DNA from: Clytia hemisphaerica | Taxonomy: Eukaryota; Cnidaria; Hydrozoa; Leptothecata; Clytiidae | Direction of reading: 5' to 3' | NCBI GenBank assembly: GCA_902728285.1 | Contig: CACVBU010000615.1 | Coordinates: 2,361,069 to 2,425,068, forward strand | Length of the DNA stretch: 64,000 nt | Shown here: positions 1-33,661 of the stretch, piece after piece | Numbering within the stretch: the first letter of the stretch is position 1 | Layout of the letters: each line of letters opens with the position of its first letter | Notes under the pieces: model-generated | Told to the model about the DNA's origin: nothing | The model's database searches: none | The model's input: only the letters and a program-made list of their open reading frames with translations | Made by a program: the position numbers and the translations under genes

Positions 1-397
1 CTGAAGTGATATTACCTGTGTTTAAAATTACAGACTTTTATATAAAAAGTCCTTTCAAACTTTGTACAATATAAATTTTTGTTTTAAAATTATGCTTAGC
101 ACGACCTGAAGATCTATTCAATGTGTAATGAATGTCCTAAGCTCTATAAAAATCCATTATTATGAATTATCCACCAGTATGAAAATTATTTATTTTGATC
201 GTGTGACAAATCTGCGCATAAGGGGATGAGGGTTAAAAGATAATTAGTATATACTATACATAAGCTTGTTGCCATAATGTGGTTTAAAATTGAGTGCATC
301 AATTTCCCTTTCAAGGAGGGTTTTCAAAATTAAGGAGAAGGAGGGATTTACTAGAGAATCATGGCAACACTGACATTGTTTTTTGGTGATGAAAATC

Positions 398-781
398 CTA
401 ATCAATTTTGAAGTATTTCAAACAAGTATTGAATTGAAAGGAATCAAACTCTGATTTTCTGCACAATTGTTTATAGTTATTATACATAATATATATCACA
501 AAAACCAAAACCAAAACCAAAGAAATTGCTGCAATACCTGCTAAAAACAAGATCCAATCTAAAAGTACTCTTAAATTGATTTTAACTACTGTGAACTGAT
601 CAGGATCATCCATCCCATGTTTCTCAACAAACGTGTAAAAAGCAAAATTTTTGAAATTAAGAAAATTCATTTGTTTGAACAGGTTGCTTTTTAGACAAGT
701 AAACATAAGGTCTATCATAATTTTTTGTGACATTCCCTGAGACTGTGGAGTACTTTTAATTTTTTTAATATGTATTTTCAT
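398..781 (-). CDS. Hypothetical single-span membrane ORF, possible 3' terminal exon
   Basis: A 127-codon open frame, longer than almost all chance ORFs in this AT-rich window. The distal part has a strong membrane segment (LLDWILFLAGIAAISLVLVL and on), then a short tail with basic residues. An AG lies just before the frame at about 805, so it could be a last exon rather than an intronless gene. No family recognised; the low-complexity N-terminal half argues for caution. Confidence 0.3.
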   Translation of the reverse strand: MKIHIKKIKSTPQSQGMSQKIMIDLMFTCLKSNLFKQMNFLNFKNFAFYTFVEKHGMDDPDQFTVVKINLRVLLDWILFLAGIAAISLVLVLVFVIYIMYNNYKQLCRKSEFDSFQFNTCLKYFKID

Positions 782-1027
782 ACACTCTTTCTTATCAAAT
801 CTCTACTTTTAGCTATGTTACTAGGATCTACAATTTACTGTTTATTTGCAAGGAATATTTAATTTGGCAGTTTAAAGCTTCACTTTAAAAAGTTCAAATT
901 GAAATTGATTTTTAAGGACAACAAGAAGAGGATCTCAACATTTTACAGGTGACAGTTATTTTCATAACATCTACTTAAAATATAGAATTATAAACACAGC
1001 CAGGAAATTCATTTTCCATTTTATATA
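782..1027. other. Nothing recognised between the left-end ORF and the first MITE
   Basis: AT-rich sequence without a supportable gene; positions 1-397 are likewise unassigned. Confidence 0.5.
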
Positions 1028-1877
1028 CCGGGTGCGCCACAAAAAAGTTTCTCTCTTTGAAACTAATTTTCTCAAACTCTAAAATTTTTAAAAGAGCCAC
1101 TCCTATTTCATTGGAAAGAAGAAAGATAAATTTAGATTTTGTTGGGTCATTTATTTAATTCGATCCATTAGATCAAAAGTTATGCTCAATTGAATAAAAA
1201 AGTTACTTTCAGAAAGTGCTCGAAAACGTCAAAAATCGACCTATCAAATTTTTTACTTTAAATTTGGCAATTGCAATAGCCTTTACATAATTAAGAGTAT
1301 TTTCCGTAACAAAACACATAAATTTTGAAACGAAAGGGTCAAAAAAGTTTAAAATCCTCATCAACATTAATTTAATTTGGTTTTACTGGAATTTTTCTTA
1401 GATTTTTGGTTCTAGACTGGATAAAGTCTATGTAAGGCTGGATCTACCTCGAAACCCATATTTGATGTATTTTTATGAATTTTACCAGATTATTTGGCCT
1501 TTTTTGACGAATTTTCTTCCTTTCATTGAAATTCAACCTTATTTTAAATAACTTCAACCTCCTTTAAATAACAAAAGGTCATTTAGACAGCTAATTATCA
1601 TTTTTAATGACTGAAACGAAAATACTGATATATCATATAACTATGCTTCTGTTTAATTTGATAGGTCGATTTTTAACGTTTTTGAGCATTTTCTGAAAGT
1701 AACTTTTTTATTCAATTGAGTATAACTTTTGATCTAATGAATCGAATTCAATAAATGACCCACCAAAATTTAAGTTTATCTTTCTTCTTTCCAATGAAAT
1801 AGGAATGGTTCTTTTAAAACTTTTAGATTTCGAGAAAATTAGTTTTAAAGAGAGAAACTTTTTTGTGGCGCACCCGG
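1028..1877. mobile_element. 850-bp foldback MITE flanked by TA
   Basis: Ends CCGGGTGCGCCAC and its reverse complement, directly flanked by TA on both sides (1026-1027, 1878-1879). The inverted arms extend about 215 bp (to ~1250 and from ~1656) and match closely, for example AATTGAATAAAAAAGTTAC on the left. A TA target duplication points to the Tc1/mariner superfamily. No coding capacity. Confidence 0.85.
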
Positions 1878-2050
1878 TATGTATAATTTATTTCCAATAA
1901 TTTTTAAAACACTTAATCTGTCTAAAAAGATTTATTGAGGAGCTGTTGGTGAAAAGTCTTTGACCAAGTTACCAAAAAAGCAAAGAAGTGCTTGAAAAAT
2001 ACCCTGCACTTGTAGCATTTCACTAACTTGGCAATTTATCAAATACCTTA

Positions 2051-2923
2051 TTAGGGAAAAAAATGTCAGAGTTTTATTTTGTTGGTTTTTTTTTCGTCAG
2101 GGAAATTTTGTCACCTAGAGGCATTTTCGTCACTTTTGACCGACCAAAATTTCAAATTTGTCACTTTCACCCGACTAAATTGTCCAAAAGAAATGGTTTC
2201 CTTCACTAGCTCGAAAATGGATCTTGCAATTCGACGTTTAAAGCACTAATTTTGGTAAATAAAGGTGTAAAAAAATTAGATTTGAATTTTGGTTGTGGTA
2301 TAAAATTTTGGGTAAATGTTTTGGTCAGGGATAAAAAAATCAGGTACCGTGACTGGTCCTAAATCTGACAGCCCTGCCTAAATCCGACCCCCCAAATAAC
2401 TACTATCAAAAAAAATTAATGTTTACAAACATTCCCTCTCCAAATTGAACAATAAACTATTGCAAGGACTCTCAAAACAAAACATCTAACAAGATGAATA
2501 TAATAATGCCAAGATGTCAATTAATGTGATCAAAAAAGTGCGAGTTGTAAAAATAATTACCTCTATTATTCTGAATCTGTTGCTCGTGTTTTTTAAAACG
2601 TTAACAATTTATGTACAGTAATAAAAAATTATGTTTTGTATAAGAAACAATTATTGTAATTTGGTTCCATTGGTCCAATGTATAAAATCTCAGTTTAGTT
2701 GACACTTTGGTATCTTCATTGCGTCACAGGGAAAGGTTTTTTTAAATTTTAGTTTGTATCTTTGAAAGACCCTCATCGGATTTAGGCAGAGCTGTCGGAT
2801 TTAGGACCACTCACGGTACAAGTTTTGGTCGGGTGATAAAATGTCGGGGAAATATTTCGTCAGGGAAAAATTTTGTCACCCCCTCAAAATTTTCGTCACT
2901 TTCCCCGACATTTCTTTCCCCGA
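2051..2923. mobile_element. Outer MITE-like element carrying a nested insertion
   Basis: The left end (AGGGAAAAAAATGTCAG) and right end (complement of GGGGAAAGAAATGTCGGGG) are inverted, with internal GTCAGGGAAA/TTTTGTCAC phrases repeated on each side. The interior is interrupted by the separate inverted-repeat element at 2344-2819. Confidence 0.5.
2344..2819. mobile_element. 476-bp nested inverted-repeat element
   Basis: Termini GTACCGTGACTGGTCCTAA (left) and the complement of GTACCGTGAGTGGTCCTAA (right), continuing into the inverted phrase ATCTGACAG / ATCCGACAG. It lies inside the 2051-2923 element. Confidence 0.7.
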
Positions 2924-3306
2924 TGAGGCATAGACTATAATTGCAAAAAGAAACGGGACTCATGCAGCCCTCCTGTAACACTCAACCAAATAGAAATCGT
3001 CTGAAATCGTCAACAATCAAAACTTTTCACTTTTTTCAAAGAATGGTACACAAATAGAGGTACAATGTCATGTTGGATAGCTAATTAAAAACTCCAGCTT
3101 AACTTAACTCTGTGTTTCAGAATATGAGGGAAATTTTGGTTATCTTGTTGTTTTTTCTATATTTATATATGTGAAGAAATAAGAATTTCTATCCAACTAT
3201 ATTCACTCAGGAGATTTGGGTGGCAGTATTTAGTACTAAAGGTCTTAGGACCCATTATCCATACATTTAACGGTATAACTTGGCAATTCATCAAATATAG
3301 ACTCTA

Positions 3307-3688
3307 ATACACCTTTCCCGTAATTTGTAAAACTAATGCGCGCGCATTATTTTGATGCTCTCCACCGTTTGGTCTCTGGAGGTATACAAACCTGTTTTTG
3401 CCTGCGTTCCCTTAGGGAAAGTTGGTTTTTTGAGCTTTTCTTAAGTTCTGTCGAACAAAATCCCCTCAAATTTTAGTATGTTCAATCTATTCATGATATT
3501 ATACCACCCTGAAAATATTTTGCCAAAAGAAGATCGCTGTCAAAAGTTTGAGGCTCAAATCCCACTTTCCCTAACCCCTCGCAGGCAAAAACGCGTTTTT
3601 TACCTCCCAAACAATTTTATACACAATGGTGGAGCGCACATTTTCCCCAGCCATTTCTGAGAAATTTACATTACGGGAAAGGTGTATT
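3307..3688. mobile_element. 382-bp MITE with AATACACC termini
   Basis: Ends AATACACCTTTCCCGTAAT and its reverse complement. The interior shows further inverted pairs, such as CTTAGGGAAAGTTGG on the left and CCCACTTTCCCTAA on the right. A second, inverted copy of the interior lies at about 40628-40930, and an isolated AATACACC terminus lies at about 35686. The 60-codon open frame inside is not considered a gene. Confidence 0.75.
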
Positions 3689-4665
3689 GCAAAAATGACA
3701 TGGGACTCAGAAAACCCCTCCTGGAAATTTTCTAGAAATGGAAATCTTCAACAATGTTTCCCTTGCATTCATTGACACCTTGAGCTGGAGTTATGGTAAT
3801 TTATGCTGGAGTTTTCAACTGTCAACATGATGACATTGGATTGCACCTCTAGCCAAGGGTCTATTGAAAGAACAATTTGAAAAATACTAAACAAATTGAC
3901 CTAACGTCTCTCGTATTTGAAAAAAATCTAAAGGTATGTGGCCAATCAAAGTGACATTCAAAGACAGTCTACACAGATTCATGAAGAAACCGACTGATGA
4001 ATTAAAAACACATGATAATTAGCTAAGTATCAATGACTAATCGAAAATAATGGAGAGAAAGCAAATCAAGGTATGGAAAGAGAAGAGCGAGCAGACAAGA
4101 TGAATAAAGCCAAGTCTAATGAAGATTTCAAATGGAGGGTGGTGCATGCCAGGGAATGGAAGTAACAGATTAGAGGCCCTTGTTGTGTGCCTGGTCTGTA
4201 TTGTACTTGTATTTGATAAAGCTATTCACATAAAAGTTCTCTCACCTCTTCTTGGCGATGGTTGACCAAACATGATCAAAATTTAAAATAATTCGGAACT
4301 AATTACATGGACCATCCTTAAATGTAGTAGCAGTAAACTGATGGTTTTTTTAGGTAATAGTCCAGTGGTTAAACTCTGAAGATGAACTCAAAAATCAAAT
4401 CAAAAGGTCACAAAAAATGTAAACAAATCCAGCTATAAAAAAGTTCAATGTTTTTAATGCACTGCTTCTCTACCATTTTAAACTTTACTCAATGCTTTCG
4501 GTTTTAATTTCAAACTTTTAAGGGGGTGTCAGCTGAATATTTTTAGTCCATAATAATTTTTTTATTCATCAAGACACAATGGATATAGTCTGAGCTCTTG
4601 AATTTAAAATCGAAAATGCTTGTTTTGAAAAAAATAATCAATCAAGACTCTTATCAACAAAAGTT
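3689..4665. other. Unassigned, with exon-like fragments
   Basis: Holds short open stretches on the plus strand (3937-4020, 4080-4170) and a possible minus-strand start exon near 4272 (MFGQPSPRR before GTGAGAG). None could be linked into a gene. Confidence 0.4.
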
Positions 4666-5020
4666 TTAAGATAGACATACAAACACAACCCCCTGATTAG
4701 CTTTACAAAAATCCTTCGGCCACGTCAAGCAGGTAGAACTCGCAGCGAAACTTCCGCGAGAATATTTGGTCGACGCATAATTTATGTGAAATATTTCTGT
4801 CGACACTTTCAGACTTCCATGGTGATAATAAAGAAGAAATCCCTTACCCTCTTCTTTACTCCAAGGCCATAAACTGATTCCTTCATCCGCCGTGAACCAG
4901 GAACTCTTTTTGTTGAACATTCCGAAACTAAAATGAAAATTAACAAAAAAATTTACACAAAAATCCCATCTCGACTTCAATAAAGACTCTGACAAACCAT
5001 GGATAAAGTACTTACACCAT
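4666..5020 (-). CDS. Candidate 5' end of an unrecognised gene (exons 5016-5020 and about 4848-4927)
   Basis: An ATG at 5018-5020 is followed at once by a good donor (GT at 5014-5015, GTAAGT). A pyrimidine-rich acceptor ends at 4928. Joining them gives MVFGMFNKKSSWFTADEGIS and on through LWPWSKEEG. A second GTAAGG donor follows position 4848. Without it the frame stays open to a stop at 4666, for 88 residues. Two TGACGTCA motifs lie 117-155 bp upstream of the ATG, as in a CRE/ATF promoter. I do not recognise the protein and found no convincing downstream exon, so this may be a small protein, the start of a longer gene, or chance. Confidence 0.35.
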
Positions 5021-5130
5021 TTTCGCTTATTTACTGTAATATACTTCTTCTTTCTTCATTCACATTGCTGCGCATTGCTTGCTGGATAAAGATTTCTTCT
5101 GAAGTGTGAACTTTCTTTCCAAAACGTTCG

Positions 5131-5173
5131 TATATTTGACGTCAGAAACATACTTTTAAATATTTGACGTCAA
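5131..5173 (-). promoter_or_regulatory. Paired CRE-like TGACGTCA motifs
   Basis: Two perfect TGACGTCA palindromes, at 5137-5144 and 5165-5172, each inside the phrase ATATTTGACGTCA. They sit upstream of the candidate start at 5020 on the minus strand. The 8-bp palindrome is the known CREB/ATF site, but the same motif also occurs inside foldback elements in this window, so a regulatory role is only inferred. Confidence 0.35.
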
Positions 5174-7752
5174 TTTAGAATTAAGAAAACCTACACGAAG
5201 CAAATCCGATTTTTATCCGGATTTTCCGGAGTTTATCTGTAAGATAAAGAAAAATCATAGCCACCTCCCGCAGAAACTGAGAAAGATGAGTTTTGAAAAA
5301 GCTTTGAGACCGGCAAGGTTGCCCCATGATGCTAGACGCGCCCGGAAAACAATTGAAAAATTTCTTTCTAGAAAATCATGAGATGCTTTGTAAATCGGGC
5401 GATGTTAGATACGGATAAAGTTATTCCTATTTCATACATTACTGTTGACAATATAATGGGCGTGATAGGGTGGGGACGCTGAAATTATTTTCAAAGAAGG
5501 TGTTAATATAAAAAGATGCGGATTATATTCAGATTGGTCAAAAATTTACATTTTTTTAAATAAATGATTTATGAAGATATAATGTCGATAATAAAATCTA
5601 TTTGGAAAGAGCACAATGCAAGATAAACATAAGATACCAAAAAGTAAGCGAACAAGACAAAGGGCACGATTACTCGTTTATTAATAAAAGCACGTGAAAA
5701 GTTATACTTTGTGTTGTAATAATTGTGTTGTATCCCACCAACTAGATCCAAAACTTTTGCTTACATTTGCGAATTGAAGAAATTATAATAAGTGGATAAG
5801 ATTCTGAATAAGCGAAGGTTTACTGTAATTTCATACACATACTAATGTAGCATCTTGGCAATGACACTTGGGAAAGAAGACCCGCTGCAATCTTCAGAGG
5901 AGTGTCTTTCCAGTACGAGTTTACGCAAATTACACCTGCTGCCAGGTCAGGTTAGATTATTTTTTTAAAAGTAATTGTGCATAAAAAGATCTGAAAAGTG
6001 CCATACAAAAAATTACTGTATTTCTCACAGGCAAAAAAATTAAAAGTTATATTGGATAGAGGTTACTTTACACAAAAATATTGTAAGAAAAAAAGAGAGC
6101 GGTTATATACAGGAATAATTTACATACAAAATAAAGAATATTAGCAGTGGATACAGATGAAAGAATATTTTTGAAAGTTATTAGCTCACATGGTGCCGGC
6201 CGGCTATTATTTTTTCGATCTTCAGGGAGAATAATGTTAAATATTCTGACTTTTGTAACACTTAGACATTAGAAAGCTACTAGTACTAAAACTCGAAATT
6301 AAATCCTTCTAGGCCACACATACCCAACCTCCATTTTGGCTTCGATAATTAACCCCGCCCGGGCGTTTTATTTTCAGCCATAAATGTTAACTCATCCGTA
6401 CCCACAGCTGGTATTTACCCATTCGTATATTGCCGAATACAAACAGTGAACTGTCTAATTAGCGGACACTCTCGAAACTACACAAAAGACAGCTCCATGC
6501 TTTTTTGTCTGTACACAAGCCCAGTATCTACGGCTTATTTCAAAATTCATTGCCGTGTACTACATAGACAGGAGACCCGTCGTGTGTTTTTTTATAATTT
6601 GATGTACACAAGACGGGTTCGAGCTGTGAGTCCAATATTGGACTCACATTTTTTACAGTGGGAAATTCGAATTTAGCGCTGTCCTCACTTACTAAAATAA
6701 AAACCAAATTTCGAAACTTGCGCTTTCTCTAAGAAAGTGTGACCAGTAAAAGAATAACAAAATTTGATTGGCTATGTTTTCAACCGTTATTAGGATCTGA
6801 GAAATTCAAACTCTCAGCCCGTACCATGCTATACATTTCGCCATCAGTTTATCAAAGAAGAAATCATAGCATGGATTCCCAGGCTATGTACTACAAAGCG
6901 ATAAACGTGGTACGAAGTACAGGCTTTTAGGCCTTACTCTAGTTCTATAGGTTATGAGGGACCACCGTCGCATGCGGTGTATTCGGAGGATTTCAATATT
7001 CAAAACACGAGCAGTGCACATATCTCGAAGAGAAGGAATTTTACGCTCGAAATGAAGTAAGATATGACGTAAGCCTAACACTCTCAAAATACTTTCGAAA
7101 GGTTGAAAATTCTTATGATTTGCTACTACCCCTTTTTCCATCATTGTTCATTTCCGTGACAATGCCCACTAATTAGAAAGAACGCTGAAAAATTAACTGA
7201 ACTTATAATTCCAAGAGTATCATTTAAAATAAATAAGTCATTTCATTATCAATTACTATATAAACATTTTGAATGAAGGCCAAAAATTATTTCATGACTG
7301 AAAATTCGATCAACTTTTTCATTTTTCTCCATTTAGTGATGCCAACATCATGTAAAATCATGATCCATCTTACTTCCAAATAATTATTTACCGTTACTTA
7401 TTACTTATACCAATATACTAGTTAGACCAGGGATTACATATTACATTTTCTGATTGCTCCGATTGTTCATTGGGTAGATATTATGAAATTATAACGTCTA
7501 ACATGCTTGTTGCGTACGCTTAGACATGATACATCAAATAAGTATAATACATTTGATCACACCTTGGTTTGATAAACGCAATGTTAGTGTTAGTATCATG
7601 TAATAGACAAAATTCCAAGATCTCTCCATGTCATCTTATCACGGTAATTTGACAGTGGAAGCTATAATTTCATTTTACTACCCACAATGCAGTGCGCTTT
7701 TTGGGTATTGTACATCTGTAGCGTAGCTAGGAGGTTACATCTTTTTTTCATT
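5174..7752. other. Intergenic, with a perfect 22-bp palindrome
   Basis: No gene recognised. A perfect palindrome, GTGAGTCCAAT followed by its complement, lies at 6626-6647 inside a larger imperfect hairpin (AGACCCGTCGTGTG / CACAAGACGGGTTC). The lower end holds the LRSAM1 3' flank; no clear AATAAA was placed there. Confidence 0.5.
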
Positions 7753-28506
<20,754 letters not shown>

Positions 28507-28790
28507 GAATGAAGCCAGCTTTACGTTTTAATTGTACACCAGGATAAGTAATATTTTAAGATATATTATTGTTTTAGTTGCTTTATAGTTCTATTTTTTG
28601 AGAGATAAATTGTTATCAATACGAAATGGGAAACATAACAAAAATGACCAATATTATAACTTTTTAATGGTTAGAAATTTGAAAAAAATTCTGGTTAGTT
28701 TGTTAAAATTTGTTAGTTAGTTAGGTGATAAATTGATTAGTAATTTTTAGTCAATTATCAGTTTAATAAAATTTTCAAGTAAATCAAAAA

Positions 28791-28838
28791 TAAAAAATAC
28801 AGTAAAACTAAAAAATACAGTAAAACTAAAAAATACAT
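28791..28838 (+). repeat. Short tandem repeat, 18-bp unit
   Basis: About 2.6 copies of TAAAAAATACAGTAAAAC. Lies upstream of LRSAM1. The rest of 28507-29771 shows no gene. Confidence 0.7.
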
Positions 28839-29771
28839 TAATTTGAAAACAACATAATTCATAAGTTGGTTGAAAAGAGAGAGGGGGTGAAAAATCCAAT
28901 CAATAACATCTCTCAACAGACTATTACAAGAAGAGAACACTTTAATAATCAGTAAAAAATAAAAAGCTTTCCAAACCACAGCAGAGAAAAAACTGTATTA
29001 AACTACTATACACATTCTAGTGATTGGAAAAACATCAGATCTATGGACCAAACCAATTCATATCCTTAAAACACAAACAATTGTGCTTGTATTACATATC
29101 CCTTTTTATCCTGTACTAAGTAGAAAAATACATTACTTACATGATCATAAAAATTCCTTGATTACACTTCTCAGATCGAAACTAATTATCTCCTTAAACT
29201 TCCTTGTTTTACTGGATATAAAACTAAATGATGTGTAAAGTGGCAATCTAGCATTCAAAAGGTTTTTAGCTGATTTAAGAATCATGTAAAACGTAAGGGA
29301 AAGATTCTCAAGTCTTTTCTGTTTGAAATAGTAGGTATAATTATTAGTATAGCCCTAACTCTTCATATAAAATTGGACTTTGTACCCAATGCTGCACGCA
29401 AGCCCTTAAGGTAAAGTCCCAAAAAAGTGGGACAAAAATCAGTTTTTTAAGTTTGCAAAAAAATGCCACATAGAAGATTTTCCAAATTCAGTATGTGAAT
29501 AGAGCAGTAAAAAATACAACTTTTATATTTTTAATGATATATATATATAATGATAATTGAATACTATCTGCTCATGATCCGCGGCACTATTGTAAAACTA
29601 GAATCGCTTTGCGTACTCTTCGCTTGAGAAAATGATTGACAGATTAAAGTTTTTCACCCAAACATGAGCTTACGGGCGATCTGCGAAAGTTCTCGGCTCA
29701 TTCCTCAAACCACACTAAAATGGTAGAACTTAGCTGCAGCAGATCATTTCGATGAAAGTTGTTCGAATGTT

Positions 29772-32700
29772 CAGGGGGGGGGTACCGAGTCAATGTACTG
29801 GTCCAAAGCCGGTGGAGTGATGTATTTTTTAGGTTAAATTGAGTTAGTGCAGTGTACTAAAAGGGCGGTCCTTTGAGAAAAATACATTGAAAAAGTTAGT
29901 ACACTGTACTAAAAAGGGTGGTGTTCTGAATTGATACACACACTGAGAAGTTAGTACATTGTTCTAATTTCAGTGAAAAAACACACAAACCCGGAGAATT
30001 CCCATGTATATTTGCCCTAATTTGCCAAGTCCAAGCTGGTCCAAGACCTTCAAGTTAAGGCTGGTTAAGCTATACAAATTAGTACACTGATTTTCTCCCA
30101 ATGTTTCTTGTTTATTTGATTGGATTTGTTTCAGAGTCGCAGCGTGCACAAGTGGAGACCAACCTTAGGTCAAATCTTGTTTACATTTTCTTTAATGCAC
30201 TATCTACATACTCTTATTTTTCTTTTTCAAAAGAAAAAACTGCTACAGCTTGCCAGACGACCAGAAATCAAGTCATAGGATGGGAAATAACTCAAAGTTG
30301 GTTTTGAGTGCTAATTTCAGCTAATTTCACTGTATTCGAATGACTTTGTTTGTTTCATTGTTTCAGTGCTTGTACTACAAGGATTCAAATATTTTGATAT
30401 TCAAATATTTCCTATTGTATAATTTGGTGCTTTTCTTAGCAAAATGCTTCAAAACTTTTGTATATGGTCGCAATTAAACTTATCTGGCTAAGAAGAAATT
30501 AGAACAGTGCACTATAAGGGGTGGTTTCTAAACTTATCTGATCTAAAAAACAGCTAGTACAGTGTACTAAAAGGGTGGTATAAAAAATCCGGTCATGGAG
30601 AAAAGTCAGTACAGTGTACTAACATAGTTTATTCTACCCCCCAATATTTAGAGGGGGGGGTCTTGGGTTTTGATGAACCAAAAGCAAGGAGGGGTGTTAA
30701 AAGTATGACTTTCCTAAGGGGGGTTGCCCGTTAAGGGAGGGTCTTCTTACCTAAGGGGGGTCTTCTTAGATAAGGGGAATCTTCTTTGAATTATGCGAAA
30801 TTTCAATGTTTTTCTTTTCCAATAAAGTTTGCAATTTTCTAAGGGGGGGGGGTGTGAAATTTTAATGGAATTTCCTAAGGGGGCTTAGCACTTAAGAGCC
30901 ATTTTTTTTAAAAATCTTCAGAATAAAGAAAGTGTGATACCTCACCCTCTTAGATTTTGATGAAATTTTGACCAAATGATCCATCACACAAGAAAATAAG
31001 ACTATGAAAATTTCACCTTGATATCTCAAGTAGTTTTGAAGATACAGCGTCTCAAAGATAGGCTACTAAGCGAAAATTGACCCCTAAAAATCATGAACTC
31101 TGGTGGGGAGCAGATTTTGAAAGCCAATGAATTTTTATTCAAGTACATTAGAAAGCTGATTTACAGAGGATTTCAAGAACTTTTTGTAGGGAATCAGAAA
31201 AAATCAAATTGAGTCTCCAAAATTTTCCCCGAAAATCTTTAGTATCTCCTGTAGAGGGCTTCAAACTTTGTGTAATCTGGGTTTAGAAGCACTTTTAGCT
31301 GTCTGCTGATGGTCCTTGGAGACTTTTTTGAAGCAAACTTTTGACCTGGAGTGGTTTACTGGTGGGTTTTGGCCACAAAAATAATATTTTCAGGATTTCT
31401 ATTTTTGCGTAACCGTCAAAAATGGCCGAAAAAATTGCTATTTTGGCAGATCTGGAGCAAAATTCAAGATGGCGTATCTTTTGAACCCCCTACAAATTTT
31501 TTTGAAACTTTCAGTAATGCTTCCTTAGTAGGTCTAGTTTATAACCTCAAAAAATCTCAGTGGGGCCTTGAAGTCTCTTAAAGATATGATCGATTGAAAA
31601 TTTGCTTAACTTCGTTGTTTTTTCCCTCCTAAAATGCTAAATCAGGCCCACTTAAGGGCTCTAAAGGTAAATTCTTGTCAAAATATTGGTTGATCTTCTC
31701 TAGCCAACTAATCATTGGCATTAAGGGAACAACTGTAAAAAAATTCAGGTCATTTCCATTAACAGATGACATTTTATGACTGTTTCTTTATTTTTAAGTA
31801 TAGAATATGTAAAAAAATGAGACTGACATCTGGCCTTTCCTACCATTCCAGGGCCTATATTTTCAGGAAAAGCCTCAACCTTTCACAGTTTGGTGAATAT
31901 TATTCTTAAATATAAGCAGGTTACTTCAACTAAATGGGTTTAACAGTACTTAATTCCTATTCAAAAACTTTTTAGACTCATTCAGAAATCCTACTTTGAC
32001 AATAATTTGCGCTTTACCGCAAAATTTTTAAGTCCAAGTGTCGTGATTAACTTTAGACTGTCCAATATCTCTATATTTGTGTACACTGACAGCCTTACTT
32101 GTTGATTCTTAAATAACTAAGCAACATTACTAGGGTGATATTTTATGAGATACTGCAAACAATGATGTTTAAATCTTCTGGACAAGAAATATTGGACAGT
32201 CTAAAGTTAATCACGACACTTGGACTTAGAAATTTTGCGGTAAAGCGCAAATTATTGTCAAAGTAGGATTTCTGAATGAGTCTAAAAAGTTTTTGAATAG
32301 GAATTAAGTACTGTTAAACCCATTTAGTTGAAGTAACCTGCTTATATTTAGGAGTAATATTTACCAAACTGTGAAAGGTTGAGGCTTTTCCTGAAAATAT
32401 AGGCCCTGGAATGGTAGGAAAGGCCAGATGTCAGTCCCATTTTTTTACATATTCTAAACTTAAAAATAAAGAAACAGTCATAAAATGTCATCTGTTAATG
32501 GAAATGACCTGAATTTTTTTACAGTTGTTCCCTTAATGCCAATGATTAGTTGGCTAGAGAAGATCAACCAATATTTTGACAAAAATTTACCTTTAGAGCC
32601 CTTAAGTGGGCCTGATTTAGCATTTTAGGAGGGAAAAAACAACGAAGTTAAGCAAATTTTCAATTGATCATATCTTTAAGAGACTTCAAGGCCCCACTGA

Positions 32701-33654
32701 GATTTTTTGAGGTTATAAACTAGACCTACTAAGGAAGCATTACTGAAAGTTTCAAAAAAATTTGTAGGGGGTTAAAAAAGATACGCCATCTTGAATTTTG
32801 CTCCAGATCAGCCAAAATAGCAATTTTTTCGGCCATTTTTGATGGTTACGCAAAAATAGAAATCCTGAAAATGTTATTTTTGTGGCCAAAACCCACCAGT
32901 AAACCACTCCAGGTCAAAAGTTTGCTTCAAAAAAGTCTCAAGGACCATCAGCAGACAGCTAAAAGTGCTTCCAAACCCAGATTACACAAAGTTTGAAGCC
33001 CTCTACAGGAGGTGCTAGAGATTTTTGGGGAAAATTTTGGAGACTCAATTTGATTTTTTCTGATTCCCTACAAAAAGTTCTTGAAATCCACTGTAAATCA
33101 GCTTTCTAATGTACTTGAATAAAAATTCATTGGCTTTCAAAATCTGCTCCCCACCAGAGTTCATGATTTTTAGGGGTCAATTTCCGCTTAGTAGCCTATC
33201 TTTGAGACGCTGTATCTTCAAAACTACTTGAGATATCAAGGTGAAATTTTCAGGGTCTTATTTTCTTGTGTGATGGATCATTTGGTCAAAATTTCATCAA
33301 AATCCAAGAGGATGAGGTATCACACCCTGAAGACTCTTAAAAAAAATGGCTCTTAAGGGGGGGTCCTCTTACCTAAGGGGGGGTCTTGACCCCTCTAGAA
33401 ACTATGACTAAAAGGGTGGTGTCAAGGCCCCGGCCGTGGAAGAAAGTTAGTACAGTGGTGGTGTTACAGTGTACTAAAAGAGTGGTATAAAAAATCATGG
33501 AGAAAAGTCAATACAGTGTACTAAAAGGGTGGTATTAAAAATCCAGTTGTGGAAGAAAGTTAGTACAGTGTACTAAAAAGGGTGGTGGTCTAATTTTTTG
33601 GCCAAAATCAAGTTAGTACCCTATGGTCCAGTAGACTGACTTGGTACCCCCCTG
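29772..33654. mobile_element. 3.9-kb giant palindromic element with 7-bp target duplication
   Basis: Ends CAGGGGGGG...TACC-GAGTCAATGTACTGG and complement, flanked by GAATGTT on both sides (29765-29771 and 33655-33661). The core is two arms of about 1.2 kb (about 30870-32071 and 32185-33370) that are near-perfect complements around a spacer of about 110 bp. Between ends and core are many copies of AGTACAGTGTACTAAAAGGG on both sides. No transposase frame recognised. A CAG start and a 7-8 bp duplication recall hAT elements, but this is inference. Confidence 0.88.
30505..30640. repeat. Subterminal repeat cluster (left)
   Basis: Copies of CAGTGTACTAAAAGGGTGGT and variants, also at 29852-29965. 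A matching cluster lies at 33405-33600 on the right. Spaced subterminal repeats are typical of transposase-binding regions. Confidence 0.7.
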
Positions 33655-33661
33655 GAATGTT

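Noticed and set aside
3937..4170. Plus-strand coding fragments
   Set aside because: Short open stretches without linked splice sites or recognised homology.
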